Assembly: GCF_900187995.1 (NCBI RefSeq) | Contig: NZ_FZNZ01000009.1 | Span: forward strand, 1-64,000 | DNA length: 64,000 nucleotides | Direction of reading: 5' to 3' | DNA from: Prevotella jejuni | GTDB taxonomy: Bacteria; Bacteroidota; Bacteroidia; Bacteroidales; Bacteroidaceae | Shown here: one piece after another, positions 8,670-18,981 of the stretch | How the letters are laid out: each line of letters starts with the position of its first letter | Position numbering within the stretch: position 1 is the stretch's first letter | Made by a program: the position numbers and the translations under genes | Notes under the pieces: generated by a model | What the model was told of the DNA's origin: nothing | What the model saw: the letters and a program-made list of their open reading frames with translations, nothing else | Databases searched by the model: none

Positions 8670-11600
8670 ATGAAAACAAAGCAAGAACTACAGGAACACT
8701 GTAAACAATATATTGAAAACATCAACCTATATAAATGCAATATATGGGAGGAGAAACTTGTAAAACGCTGCAGGGAGGATAACTATCAATTCGGCAACTA
8801 TCTGAATATTTTCTATAATCCAATCACTGAGGAAAATTTCTCTTTTCAAACAATAGAAGAACTCCTTTCCTCAGGAGCAAACCTCCCTCACATTCTCCCC
8901 AAAGACTTTTCCGAACTCTTAGAAGCGCATTTGAGACAGCTCAAAGACCTCTCCCATACGAAAGGAATCTATCGCATAGACGTAAGAGGCGACCTCGACT
9001 TAATGGAGATAGCATCTGACATATCAGACATAATGCGAACTTTCTTTGCCACAGCTGCCTATGGCCTCACTATTGACGAGCTCATCCGTGGACAGTACCC
9101 AGATGTTACAAACTATTTCTTCTCGTTCACTCCGGTTCTTACTGCTGCCATCCAACAAGGTAAGCCAGAAACTATCGAAGCTACAAAAGAGGTGTTGACC
9201 AGTGAGAACAACATCGGAATCCTCACAAAAAGCCTCATCACAGCCATAGAGTCTAATAACAATGAGGAGTTGCACATGCTCCTACTCAACGTGTTGAGGG
9301 CAGCAAAACTACAAGAAGGTCTACGCCAAAGTATCGTAGAATGTGGTAATGAATATAGTCTGACATTCTATAAACGATTGATTGGTGTCATTGCTGAAGA
9401 AGGACTCCTACGTTATAGCTCCGTTAGACGGTCTGTGCAGACGTGGGTAGGAATAGGCTACGAGACTGTTACCGACAAAGATATAAAGACCATCTTTGAA
9501 GGTATTTGCCTGTTCCTGAGCCACCCTAAGGAACGAGCAAAAGCCTATACAGGTCCGAATGCACTACTCGTTTACGTTGCTTTATATACCGCTGGCGCTG
9601 AAGACTTCAATGTTGCACAACATGATGCTATACAGTTAATCAACAATGATGCCCCACTCCAAAATCGTATTGCAGCCATCTACTATCTTGACCGTTCAAG
9701 TCATTTCAAAGTTACTGACCACCTCGAGTTCTTTGCGAAGCATCTGGATGATCCTTTCACAAAGGCTTTCTTCATACAACAATTAAGTTGTACAGCCAGG
9801 GAGGAAAAGTATGAATATGGGAAGGTTGGCCGTGTCTCGGGAAAACAACGTGAACTTTTTCAACAGCTTTTTGATGAGATTGCGAAATGGGAGAAGGAGG
9901 TTAAGAATAACACAGACTTCATCTTCAAAGGCTTTGAATGGTTCAGAATCCGTCTTACACGCGAGACCTTCATCAATGCTTTGTGGGTGTTTGCCTGCCA
10001 ACTGAAGACGCAAGAGACCATTGACCACATCCTTCTTGAGAAGATTCCTAACTGGAGTGTATCCTTTACCAGATATTATAGATATGGTCAAGACGATGAA
10101 CGCAAAGAGCCACTACGTGCTTTTATGCAGGACTATTACCCCTTAGGCAGTCCTGAAGCACGTCGCCAGTACCTTACAAAGAATATCTTTAGCTACGAGA
10201 AGGAGGGTTTTGAATTTCTCTTGACCTTCTTCCCCAAGGAAGACTTTACCACCACGGATATCAAGGAGATAGAGAAGAAACTGAAATCCAAGGTCTCTGA
10301 CACACGTAATAAGGCTGTCCGCATCCTTCTCACCTTACCTTACTCGCTGCTGAAAGCATCTTACGAACGCTTGCAGACTACTAATGGAGACTATATCCCA
10401 GCCGCTTTGACCGAACTTAGGGAGGGCAACAAACAGCTTGCAAAGGACTTTGCTCCTACAAGTGTAGAGACAAGCACTGTCACACCAACGTCCTATCCTG
10501 GCCCTGAAGGTGGTTACGGTCTGTACAAGACGGGGGAGATACCAACCATTAAGCTATCCGATCCTTTCCTGACAAAGAACGATTCGCAGTCGTTCCTTGG
10601 TAAGGTATTCAATAAGATTACCGGTAAGAGCCATGCAGATGCAAGCTCTGTCTTTACCTATACCATTGACGAACTACGCAAGCTATACACCGAACTGGAA
10701 AAGATTATAGTAGAGAATGCCGACAAGGAGTATAAGAGTCGCTGGGGAGGTACACAAATACTTGGAGATAGCTATCTTTCTTTTACGTCTGATGAGCAAA
10801 CCCTTGACACCCTTCCCTACCCCGAGCTATGGAAAAGTTTTCTGACCGACCATCCTCTCAAAGACGAAGATTTATTAGGTATCTATCTGATGCTTATTGT
10901 GTTTGAAGGCAACTATCATACAGAAATCGTAGACCTTAACGCAGACAACTATCCCTTCAAGGGTCTAAAGAACGTTGAAAGCTGGAAGTATGACTACCAT
11001 TTCAAACTTATCATAGCGACCTTACTTGCCGACTTAAACAGGAGAAATCCGGCCCTACTATTCCGTCAAGCCTACGCGACACTTGCGCTGATATATTTCT
11101 ATTGTCCGACTAACAAGTATATAAGAATTTCTTCTTACGATTCAGAGAAAGAGGGATATATATTCAACAGCCATTTCTTCTCAATTGCGATGAGGTATGC
11201 CGAAAGTAGTTGGAGAACCGAAGAAGAGTTCAAGCTCTTTGCTGAGATGACATTGGCAATGTATGAGAAGTATGCACCATTGGCCCGAACTGACAAATCG
11301 ACATATTACTCTGACTATAGCATAGATGCACTCTTACTATCCCGCTACAACCTTCAAGGACATCTATCTGACGATGCCTTTATGGAACTACTGCTGCAGG
11401 ACGAGGGCAAACAGCTACAGGAAGCAGGGAATTACATCTATAACACACGCGGTCACCGACTCTCTTTACAATATGAGGACGAGAAGATATTTGATGCTCG
11501 ATACGGCAAAGAGACTTACGAGAATTTGCGGAGAGTCATCAACAAGATAGCTCAACACCTCTTTAAGATTGAGATGACGCGCCTTAATGCACCAACGACA

Positions 11601-13610
11601 GCCTCCTACCTCATCACCCGTGCGGGCAACGCAATGGTGCTGCAGGGTGCTGAATATATGGTTAAGGCCATGAAGACACTGGGTAAAGACCACCTGATGG
11701 CAAGCAGCTATGGCACAGAGAAGCGTGTAGTACTGACCGATATCATCGAACGTACCTTCCCACTCGACACAGACGAGCCTGAAAAACTCAAGTCAATCAA
11801 AGACGACAGACTCTTAGAATTAGCCTATTTTGCACCGCAGTGGGTTCCACTTATCAAAGCACATCTCAACTGGGAAGGCTTCGATCTTGCCTACTACTAC
11901 TTCATTGCGCATACAAAGGAGATGGGCGAAGACGAGAAGAGGGCTACAACAGCGCTCTTCACCGACCTCGACCCAGCTGATCTTGCCGATGGAGCCTTTG
12001 ACGAAAAACTCTTTCACGAAGCTTATACCGTGGTTGGAGAAAAGCGTTTCGAACTGTTCTACAAAGCAGCACGATACATCGGAAGCAGTAACTATCACAG
12101 TCGTGCGCGTCGCTTTGCTGACACGGCTCTCGGCAAGATAGATGAAGAAACCATCACAGAACAGATACATTCCAAGCGCAACAAGGATGCTGTTTGTTCA
12201 TTGGGACTACTCCCAGACAAAAGCGACAAAGCATTGCAACGCCGCTATCAGCTTATACAAGCCTTTCTGAAAGAGTCGAAGCAGTATGGTGCACAGCGTC
12301 AGGCGTCAGAGAAACGGGTATGTGAGATTGCCCTACTGAACCTCTCACGTGGTGCAGGCTATGCTGACCCAATGCAGCTGACGTGGCGCATGGAGAGTCA
12401 GCAGGTGACTGATAATGCTGCTTACTTGCAGGGAATCAATGTGGAAGGATACACACTGAGACTGCAGTTGGCCGAGGATGGCACCAATAAACTCATCATC
12501 CAACAAGGCGAGAAGGTATTGAAAACAGTACCAACAAAGATTAAGAAGCATCCCGACTACCTCAGTATTGCCGATATGGGCAGGGAATGGACGAAACAGA
12601 GAAAGCGTGCTCGCACAATGCTGGAGGACATGATGATACGACAGACACCATTACGTCCACAGGATGTAGAGGTGATTGCGCAAAATCCTATTGTCAGTCC
12701 GATGTTCCGATTACTGCTCCTTCGACAAGGGACAACCACAGGCTTCCTTACTGACAAAGGTTTGGAGACCCTCAATGGTGTACGTAAAGTGAAAACTAAT
12801 GAGCCTCTCACCATTACCCACGCGCAACAACTCTATGCCGACGGTACATGGTCAGCCTGGCAACACACCGTCTTCAATAAGAAGATAGTACAACCTTTCA
12901 AACAGATATTCCGTGAGATCTACATCCCTACACCTGCCGAAGCAGAACAGAGTGAGTCGCTCCGTTACAGCGGATACCAGATTCAAGTGAAGCAAGCCGC
13001 AGCCGCATTGCGTAGCCGTGGATGGAATGCTGACTACGAAGGAGGCCTCCGCAAGGTGTTCTATCGCCAAGGTATCTCGGTTGAACTCTATGCAAAAGCC
13101 AACTGGTTCACACCTGCCGATGTGGAGGCTCCAGCCATTGAGTATGTAAGCTTCTCATCTACACGTTCTGACAAGCAACTGAAGATTGCCGATATCGACC
13201 CTATTCTTTATAGCGAGGTGATGCGTGATGTGGATATGACAGTCAGCATAGCCTTCGTTGGTGGCGTCGACCCAGAGACAGGAAACTCAACGAAAGAACT
13301 CCGTGCAGCCATTGTCAAGTGTACTGCCGAGCTGATGAAATTCAACAATATAGCGGTTTCTGACAACTTCATCCACGTCAAAGGCACACTTGCTGACTAT
13401 ACTATCCACCTCGGTTCGGGCAATGTGCGACAGGTTGGTGGTGTAGAGATTCCTATCATCCCCGTACATGGTCAGCACCGTGGGAAACTCTATCTCCCCT
13501 TTATGGATGAAGACCCAAAGACCGTGGAGATTGTTTCCAAGATGGTACTCCTTGCAGAAGATAACAAGCTGAAAGACCCAACAATTTTGAAGTGGATTAA
13601 ACGGGAATAA
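8670..13610 (+). CDS. giant DUF5724/DUF4132-domain protein
   Basis: 1646-residue cytoplasmic protein, largely alpha-helical with HEAT-like stretches in the first ~1100 residues (DUF5724-like). A C-terminal DUF4132-type region includes SIADMGREWTKQRKRARTML, LRPQDVEVIAQNPIVSPMF and the ending PTILKWIKRE. DUF4132 proteins, such as E. coli YehI and MolR-like proteins, are usually found with a MoxR-type AAA ATPase, a VWA protein and SWIM-domain proteins. None of those partners is next to it here. Function is unknown. No signal peptide. A convergent hairpin repeat follows. Confidence 0.85.
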   Translation: MKTKQELQEHCKQYIENINLYKCNIWEEKLVKRCREDNYQFGNYLNIFYNPITEENFSFQTIEELLSSGANLPHILPKDFSELLEAHLRQLKDLSHTKGIYRIDVRGDLDLMEIASDISDIMRTFFATAAYGLTIDELIRGQYPDVTNYFFSFTPVLTAAIQQGKPETIEATKEVLTSENNIGILTKSLITAIESNNNEELHMLLLNVLRAAKLQEGLRQSIVECGNEYSLTFYKRLIGVIAEEGLLRYSSVRRSVQTWVGIGYETVTDKDIKTIFEGICLFLSHPKERAKAYTGPNALLVYVALYTAGAEDFNVAQHDAIQLINNDAPLQNRIAAIYYLDRSSHFKVTDHLEFFAKHLDDPFTKAFFIQQLSCTAREEKYEYGKVGRVSGKQRELFQQLFDEIAKWEKEVKNNTDFIFKGFEWFRIRLTRETFINALWVFACQLKTQETIDHILLEKIPNWSVSFTRYYRYGQDDERKEPLRAFMQDYYPLGSPEARRQYLTKNIFSYEKEGFEFLLTFFPKEDFTTTDIKEIEKKLKSKVSDTRNKAVRILLTLPYSLLKASYERLQTTNGDYIPAALTELREGNKQLAKDFAPTSVETSTVTPTSYPGPEGGYGLYKTGEIPTIKLSDPFLTKNDSQSFLGKVFNKITGKSHADASSVFTYTIDELRKLYTELEKIIVENADKEYKSRWGGTQILGDSYLSFTSDEQTLDTLPYPELWKSFLTDHPLKDEDLLGIYLMLIVFEGNYHTEIVDLNADNYPFKGLKNVESWKYDYHFKLIIATLLADLNRRNPALLFRQAYATLALIYFYCPTNKYIRISSYDSEKEGYIFNSHFFSIAMRYAESSWRTEEEFKLFAEMTLAMYEKYAPLARTDKSTYYSDYSIDALLLSRYNLQGHLSDDAFMELLLQDEGKQLQEAGNYIYNTRGHRLSLQYEDEKIFDARYGKETYENLRRVINKIAQHLFKIEMTRLNAPTTASYLITRAGNAMVLQGAEYMVKAMKTLGKDHLMASSYGTEKRVVLTDIIERTFPLDTDEPEKLKSIKDDRLLELAYFAPQWVPLIKAHLNWEGFDLAYYYFIAHTKEMGEDEKRATTALFTDLDPADLADGAFDEKLFHEAYTVVGEKRFELFYKAARYIGSSNYHSRARRFADTALGKIDEETITEQIHSKRNKDAVCSLGLLPDKSDKALQRRYQLIQAFLKESKQYGAQRQASEKRVCEIALLNLSRGAGYADPMQLTWRMESQQVTDNAAYLQGINVEGYTLRLQLAEDGTNKLIIQQGEKVLKTVPTKIKKHPDYLSIADMGREWTKQRKRARTMLEDMMIRQTPLRPQDVEVIAQNPIVSPMFRLLLLRQGTTTGFLTDKGLETLNGVRKVKTNEPLTITHAQQLYADGTWSAWQHTVFNKKIVQPFKQIFREIYIPTPAEAEQSESLRYSGYQIQVKQAAAALRSRGWNADYEGGLRKVFYRQGISVELYAKANWFTPADVEAPAIEYVSFSSTRSDKQLKIADIDPILYSEVMRDVDMTVSIAFVGGVDPETGNSTKELRAAIVKCTAELMKFNNIAVSDNFIHVKGTLADYTIHLGSGNVRQVGGVEIPIIPVHGQHRGKLYLPFMDEDPKTVEIVSKMVLLAEDNKLKDPTILKWIKRE

Positions 13611-13705
13611 CGTTAACAACTCTTCCGAATGACGCTGAAGATTGTAAGGATATTTTAATCATCCCTCTCCTCTCAATTTGAGAAGGGGCCGAGAATGAGC
13701 CTAAA

Positions 13706-13830
13706 AGAGGCCCTTCTACGTTCAAGAACATGCCCTTCAAGGGTTAAGAAGACGCCCTTCTTGCTTCAAGAAGGGCGTCTTCTTCAACACTGTTTGTAAT
13801 CAACTGATTTGTTGCATGTTACAAACTTAC
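13706..13830 (+). repeat. GCCCTTCT palindromic repeat, copy 1 (convergent terminator-like)
   Basis: Contains an almost perfect 16-18 bp stem with 3-nt loop at 13746-13784 (GAAGACGCCCTTCTTG / CAAGAAGGGCGTCTTC). It is preceded by the related words AGGCCCTTCTACGTTC and GAACATGCCC, and followed by a conserved flank CTGATTTGTTGCATGTTA. It lies between convergent genes and could stop transcription from both sides. Other copies are near 46.1, 56.6, 58.7 and 62.2 kb. Confidence 0.8.
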
Positions 13831-13956
13831 TTTTAAGGGAGATTATACTCCGTCATTAAAGATGTTTTGCTCGATACTATGTAATGATTTTTCATAATCT
13901 TATTAATTTCTCTGAACAGTGGAGTGACAGACATTCAAGCTACGTAAGCCCCACTT

Positions 13957-15999
13957 TCACCTCAAGATAGAACTCTCCGCAGCCTTCGACTCATACTTAG
14001 GGGAATGGTTAACCTTCTTACCATAGTCAAGAGAATAGGCTACTTTTACAGAAGCAAAAGAATTATCCCGCTCGCTAACATCACGCTCATAACACTGGTA
14101 GTTAGAGGCTAATAAACTTCGTGTACGCTCATTTCCTTGTATAAAGAGATTTCGTGCAGTAACGACTACTGACAGATTTCCGTGACTCCATTCTGCTGAC
14201 AAATCATAGAGGAATGGTAGGTGTACACGTTCCTGACAACCCATCAAATCCTTGCGAGCTGTCTGTGCAGAAGCTGAGAGCGAGAAATCGCCCAAGTAAT
14301 AACTGGCTTCCATACGTGCATAACAGCATCCTAAACGTTCGTCGGCAGCTCCGCTTACACGGTAATAATCATATCCGCCCTCCCATTTCACATTGAAATC
14401 ACTCACAGGTTTCCACGTTGCAGAGAGCAACAGTTGGTATTGATGATAGCGTGTGTCACTCGAATAGGTATTTATCAGTCTGTTATTATCTTTTAGAAAA
14501 ACATTGGCAATAGCATTACTCATATATTCATAGTTGGCAGACAACAGAGCCGACCACTTCTTAAAGTTGAGTGAATAAGTCAAAGCAGGACCAAGCAGCG
14601 TGGAGTTGTCCATCGTTGGGTTACCACGACGCACCAAGACACGATCTACCTGCTGCTCTGCTGCATTCACGGTATTCAGTGTCGGGAACGTATTCCCTAA
14701 GGCAAAGAATAGTTGTAAAGCCTGATGCTGATTTGGACTCCACGAAAACATTGAGTAAAAACGTGGTGCCAGATGTGTCACCTCCTGCTCTCCACGCAAC
14801 TTGTAAGCAAGGTAAGACATACCAGGACGAGCTACCAACATCACCTTTCTCCCCCACCGCTTCGCATAATCAACAAAAAACAAGGATTCAGAAGACCGCA
14901 GATGCTGCAGACTCGGAGAACTACCTCTATACTCATCTTGACTTATCTTCAAGAATTCAATCAGACTAAACGTTAGATTATGTCCCTTGGGAAGGGGCAT
15001 CACATAGCTTGAATTAAAGTTTAGATACGTATAATCTTCTTTCACATCACTCAAGAAAACCCTGTCTTCAAGGCTATTACGCTTATAAGTATTACGTGCA
15101 TAATAACCATCCAATGAACATTCAAGACTCTTTTCACCCTTGAAATTACGATTAAAGTATAGGGAAAGAGTGGGTTTTACAGTCTTATCATGCTCAAGAA
15201 CATTATTTGTAAACGACAAAGGAACGGTATAACCCGTATATTCCAAACTACCATTCAAGACATCATCACGCCTTGTACTGACTTCAACACCACTTCTAAT
15301 CATCCACGTTGTACGCTCCATCCTCCGACTAAGACTGACATTAACGTAACGACCGATACGCTTCATATCAGTATCATACGCTGCTTCTTGTTTGTGAATA
15401 GGGTTATCCAGCAGATAATCTGTCGTAGTTTCACCATAAACCTTAGGGTTCTGTACACTGCAACCTGCCCATAGATTAACATTATAATGCCCAAGACTAT
15501 ACTTTGAGGTAAGGTTGTAATCACCCCTCAGATAGCCTACTCCCTGCAAAGCATCCACTTGTGTATAACCACCCGAAGTATAAGTCTTAACAATATAGTT
15601 TATCACAGCCTTGTCGTTAGCATACTTTCCCGTAGGCATATCATAGTATTCTACATGCAGGATATCCTTTGGACGTAACGAAGTTATCTCTCTCACAGAA
15701 GCCTTCCTACCGTTGATATACAGCGTTGCCGTACCTACTGGCGTTGTTATAACACCATTCTCAGTATCCACATTGACGCCAGCCAACATCATATTCCTTA
15801 TAAGCTCAAATCCGGAATGAGCATGTTTCCGCTGTTTCGGAGTAGGAATACAGTCGATATGGTCCACCTCTCGTTTCGTCATATCACCAGCAACAACCAC
15901 CTCCTTCAGCTGAACACTCTTTGATACAGAATCAGTCTGTGCAACAGCAGGAAGTGTCATCACACCAAAGACCACACAAATTATCTTCCTTCTATCCAT
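13957..15999 (-). CDS. TonB-receptor-like outer-membrane beta-barrel protein
   Basis: 680 residues. A signal peptide (MDRRKIICVVFGVMTLPAVAQ) is followed by a short region containing VQLKEVVVAGD, typical just before a TonB-receptor plug. The plug ends in INGRKASVREITSLRPKDI and VEYYDMPTGKYAN, then a long aromatic-rich barrel. It lacks the N-terminal carboxypeptidase-like domain of SusC proteins. The plug resembles that of the barrel gene at 23360 (EYYDIPPARYA, INVITKT). No SusD partner is adjacent, so the cargo is unknown. Confidence 0.85.
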   Translation of the reverse strand: MDRRKIICVVFGVMTLPAVAQTDSVSKSVQLKEVVVAGDMTKREVDHIDCIPTPKQRKHAHSGFELIRNMMLAGVNVDTENGVITTPVGTATLYINGRKASVREITSLRPKDILHVEYYDMPTGKYANDKAVINYIVKTYTSGGYTQVDALQGVGYLRGDYNLTSKYSLGHYNVNLWAGCSVQNPKVYGETTTDYLLDNPIHKQEAAYDTDMKRIGRYVNVSLSRRMERTTWMIRSGVEVSTRRDDVLNGSLEYTGYTVPLSFTNNVLEHDKTVKPTLSLYFNRNFKGEKSLECSLDGYYARNTYKRNSLEDRVFLSDVKEDYTYLNFNSSYVMPLPKGHNLTFSLIEFLKISQDEYRGSSPSLQHLRSSESLFFVDYAKRWGRKVMLVARPGMSYLAYKLRGEQEVTHLAPRFYSMFSWSPNQHQALQLFFALGNTFPTLNTVNAAEQQVDRVLVRRGNPTMDNSTLLGPALTYSLNFKKWSALLSANYEYMSNAIANVFLKDNNRLINTYSSDTRYHQYQLLLSATWKPVSDFNVKWEGGYDYYRVSGAADERLGCCYARMEASYYLGDFSLSASAQTARKDLMGCQERVHLPFLYDLSAEWSHGNLSVVVTARNLFIQGNERTRSLLASNYQCYERDVSERDNSFASVKVAYSLDYGKKVNHSPKYESKAAESSILR

Positions 16000-16229
16000 C
16001 TTACTGCTATTTTTCAGTCATATACAAGCATATATGACATTATACTTTAAGCTTTATAACTATCGCTACAAAGTAAGAAAATAAATAGGAAAAAAACAAG
16101 TGAAAAGGTGACAAATGATATTGAAAAGTAATATTTTTTGCTCTAATTATATTCTACAATAGATAGAGAAAGATGACATATAGGCGTGAGGTACAGAATA
16201 ATTGTCTACTGTTTATTGTAAGCTCCTAC

Positions 16230-17780
16230 TTACGGAGCAGGTTCTATCCTCCACGCATCAATACAACGTTTCTCCAAAGAGAAATTCACACCAATCTTAT
16301 AGAGGTGGCGTTCATCCATCAAGAATGGTTTGTCATAGCCCTTTTCATTAATCTGCTGCAAGGCTACATCAGCCGAACCATCTAACTTAAACTCCACGAT
16401 ATAAACATAATCCTTAGTTTCTATCGTTAGGTCCATCCGACCATTACTCGTCGTCCGTTCCACCTTTGTGTAGAAGCCCATCATCTTTGCGACAAGATAA
16501 AAAGCATTCTGAAAATAGAGTTCAGAATTACCTACAATCTTATAGTCTGTATCTGAGAAGAGTGATGCTATTCGTTGCATAAACTGTTCTGGACGACCAG
16601 ATCGGAGATCACCAATGAACTGGCTCATGGAGAAGGGAGTTGTCACATCGTGCAAACCAGTATAATAAGGAAGAAGATAGCGTAGGAACCCTTCTTCCAC
16701 CTCCTCATTAGGAAAGCCCAATCTATATTCCCCGAATTCAGCATTGTAATCCTTGATTGTAAGATAGCCACTCTGATAGAGCACAGAAATTGGATTATTA
16801 GAAACGACATCAATACTATTCAAAACGTCAGCCGTAGAAACTTCTTCTGTCAGATGTGGCAGAACATAGTCATCACGCTTCAACAGTTCAACAAGATAAG
16901 ATGGTGTTCCTGTCTCAAACCAGTAACTACCAAACTGTAATCGTTCAAAAGTATTTAAAAGACTGAATGGATTATAGATACCGATACCATTCTCAACAAA
17001 ATGATAACCATCATAACGTTTCTTCAATTTGGCAAGCGTTTCTTCTTCACTCAGTTTATTCTTGATAGCCAATGCACGGATAGGCTCGCCAAAATAACGT
17101 ACAACCTCGTCCTCTGTCATACCACATAATGCTTGGTATCTCGCATCCATTGAGAGGTCCTGTAGATTATTCAAATCACTAAATACACTCACTTTTCCGA
17201 ACTTCGTAACACCCGTGAGTAGAGCAAAACGTATATAACGATCCTGCGACTTCAGGGCACCATAAAATCCTTTTAAAATCCCACGATATTCGTTTTGCAG
17301 CTCTTCATTACCAATAGCTTGCAACATTGGCTTATCATACTCATCAACAAGAATTACCACAGGGTGGCCTGTCTTTTCATAAGCATATCGAATGACATAC
17401 TCAAAACGAGTAGCAAAAGACTTTGCAACTGGGTTCTTACCATACAACTGCTCCCAGTCATTAAGGTTGGCTTCCAACTTGTCAGTCAAGGAGTCAACTG
17501 TATTATAACGTTCTGTATTTAGGTCAAGATGTAAGATAGGATGACATTCCCAATCTTTTTCCATTTCATCTATTGCCAAGCCTTTAAACAAATCCTTCCG
17601 TCCTGAGAAATAGGCTTCAATCGTGGAAACGAGCAGACTCTTGCCAAAACGACGCGGGCGGCTAAGAAAGTAATACTTTCCTCTTTCAGCCAACTCATAT
17701 ACCATCTCCGTCTTGTCAACATACACATAGTTTTCTTTTCTTAAACTTTCAAAACTCTGTATACCGATAGGATATTTCAT
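16230..17780 (-). CDS. AAA-ATPase-like / PD-(D/E)XK nuclease-like protein
   Basis: 516 residues from ATG 17780, chosen because the AAA-like family starts MKYPIGIQSFESLR and a purine-rich AAAGAGAAGGAGAC precedes it. An AAA-ATPase-like domain has RPRRFGKSLLVST (P-loop variant) about residue 40 and HPVVILVDEYDKP about 135. The C-terminus holds the DUF1703 nuclease-like motif GRMDLTIETKDYVYIVEFKL about residue 460. These proteins are abundant in Bacteroidota genomes and often amplified; their role is not established. It appears complete. Confidence 0.9.
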   Translation of the reverse strand: MKYPIGIQSFESLRKENYVYVDKTEMVYELAERGKYYFLSRPRRFGKSLLVSTIEAYFSGRKDLFKGLAIDEMEKDWECHPILHLDLNTERYNTVDSLTDKLEANLNDWEQLYGKNPVAKSFATRFEYVIRYAYEKTGHPVVILVDEYDKPMLQAIGNEELQNEYRGILKGFYGALKSQDRYIRFALLTGVTKFGKVSVFSDLNNLQDLSMDARYQALCGMTEDEVVRYFGEPIRALAIKNKLSEEETLAKLKKRYDGYHFVENGIGIYNPFSLLNTFERLQFGSYWFETGTPSYLVELLKRDDYVLPHLTEEVSTADVLNSIDVVSNNPISVLYQSGYLTIKDYNAEFGEYRLGFPNEEVEEGFLRYLLPYYTGLHDVTTPFSMSQFIGDLRSGRPEQFMQRIASLFSDTDYKIVGNSELYFQNAFYLVAKMMGFYTKVERTTSNGRMDLTIETKDYVYIVEFKLDGSADVALQQINEKGYDKPFLMDERHLYKIGVNFSLEKRCIDAWRIEPAP

Positions 17781-17813
17781 AATCGTCTCCTTCTCTTTTA
17801 ATGGATGATACCG

Positions 17814-17821
17814 CAAAGATA
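17814..17821 (-). promoter_or_regulatory. -7 element of the AAA-ATPase gene
   Basis: Read on the minus strand the bases are TATCTTTG, matching TAnnTTTG, 33 bp ahead of the start codon. Confidence 0.55.
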
Positions 17822-18065
17822 CATATAATATTCCGAATAAATGACTATAAGCCCCTCTTCCAATTGCAATTCTACATTTTTTCTTTTCATGTTATAGCTT
17901 CACACGGTGCCTACTGATAGTAAACGCATTTCATGCTGTACCTTAACACAGAATTAAAAGGGCATATACAGAGGCTAAAACAAAATTCTCCTACATCTTA
18001 TGAGTCAACAGAAAGACAGATATAAGGCGGTGATAAAATATTACATAAAACGGCCATCAATGAAA

Positions 18066-18102
18066 AAAGGATGCTTTAAAGAAACCTCAAAAGCATCCTT
18101 TT
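18066..18102 (-). terminator. terminator behind the orphan glmM 3' end
   Basis: AAAAGGATGC...GCATCCTTTT forms a hairpin with T-runs on both sides, 22 bp past the stop codon of the orphan glmM fragment. It looks like the native glmM terminator, left behind when the island separated it from the gene. Confidence 0.75.
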
Positions 18103-18123
18103 CTTTTATATGATAAGGTCATT

Positions 18124-18248
18124 TTACTGCATATCGTAAACTACCTGCATCAGTTTTTTACCTAACGCATCAGCAGCTTCCACGGTGTTAGCCTCGCTGT
18201 AAACACGAATAATAGATTCTGTGTTTGACTTACGAAGATGAACCTAAG
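18124..18248 (-). pseudogene. orphan duplicate of the glmM 3' end (putative attachment site)
   Basis: On the minus strand this encodes the last ~38 residues of GlmM (HLRKSNTES...YSEANT...KKLMQVVYDMQ, stop TAA). It matches the 3' end of the intact gene at 31897-32021 over 122 bp with about 10 differences, mostly at third codon positions. A 32-bp stretch, 18184-18215, is identical in both. Homology stops abruptly at 18248. The fragment marks the left edge of the accessory island. Confidence 0.85.
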
Positions 18249-18258
18249 TAGGAAGATT

Positions 18259-18547
18259 ATGGAACAGGTAAGAGACTTAAACATGGAGGATGACAATATG
18301 CAGGTGGTGCTGTCTGCTATCAGCGGAATAAGCAAGAGAATTAAGGAAGTACACAGACACACAAGCCGCTCTTTGCCGGTGAGCACTTCCTCACAAGTAA
18401 AGAAGTATGCGAAAGGCTGTATATCAGCCCAGCCCCCTGCAGAGCTATCGGGACAAGAGGATTATTCCCTATACACAGTTCGCAGGAAAGTTACTCTATA
18501 AGGCTTTAGATTTGGAGAGGCTGCTGGAAGAGAATTATAGCGCATAG
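18259..18547 (+). pseudogene. frameshifted excisionase-type HTH gene, copy A
   Basis: Frame 1 reads MEQVRDLNMEDDNMQVVLSA...KRIKEVHRH. A -1 shift continues FLTSKEVCERLYISP, and a further shift gives YRDKRIIPYTQFAGKLLYK...LERLLEENYSA. The whole resembles the ~100-residue helix-turn-helix (MerR/excisionase-like) proteins carried by Bacteroides mobile elements. Copy B at 26096-26385 is closely related and carries the first frameshift at the same site. Confidence 0.75.
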
Positions 18548-18981
18548 ACAGGAGAAAACTCTTTTATCATATAGGAATTGCATCCATCATGTGTTTTATG
18601 AGAAATACGTGACGGATGTTTTTTCATGTTTTTGCCGTTTGCCATGTATGAAACGTAGAAAACGATACGAATATTTGCAGATAAACACCAACCTCTCAAG
18701 AAATCGTGAGAAAATTCCTTAGATGGGACATACGGACACATACATGTCAAAACGAACAACTATGAATATGCCCAAAGGTCAATTAGTCTGCATTTTACGG
18801 TGGTTTAATTGTTAAATTTTAGATTCCCATTGATATTTCAGGTAAGATTCTTGCACTCTAAAGAATAAAAGACTATATTCGCATAAACAACCATTAGATA
18901 TTCTTATATATGTTATATAGATATTGTAAGAAGATGGTACAAAAATTGGAATTATCCTGACGTAAATTGTCCAAAGTCCCT
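18548..18981. other. non-coding stretch ahead of the first island barrel gene
   Basis: AT-rich; I see no gene and no copy of the TTACAC box here. The barrel gene downstream presumably has its promoter in this interval, but no clear TAnnTTTG element stands out at useful distance. Confidence 0.5.
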
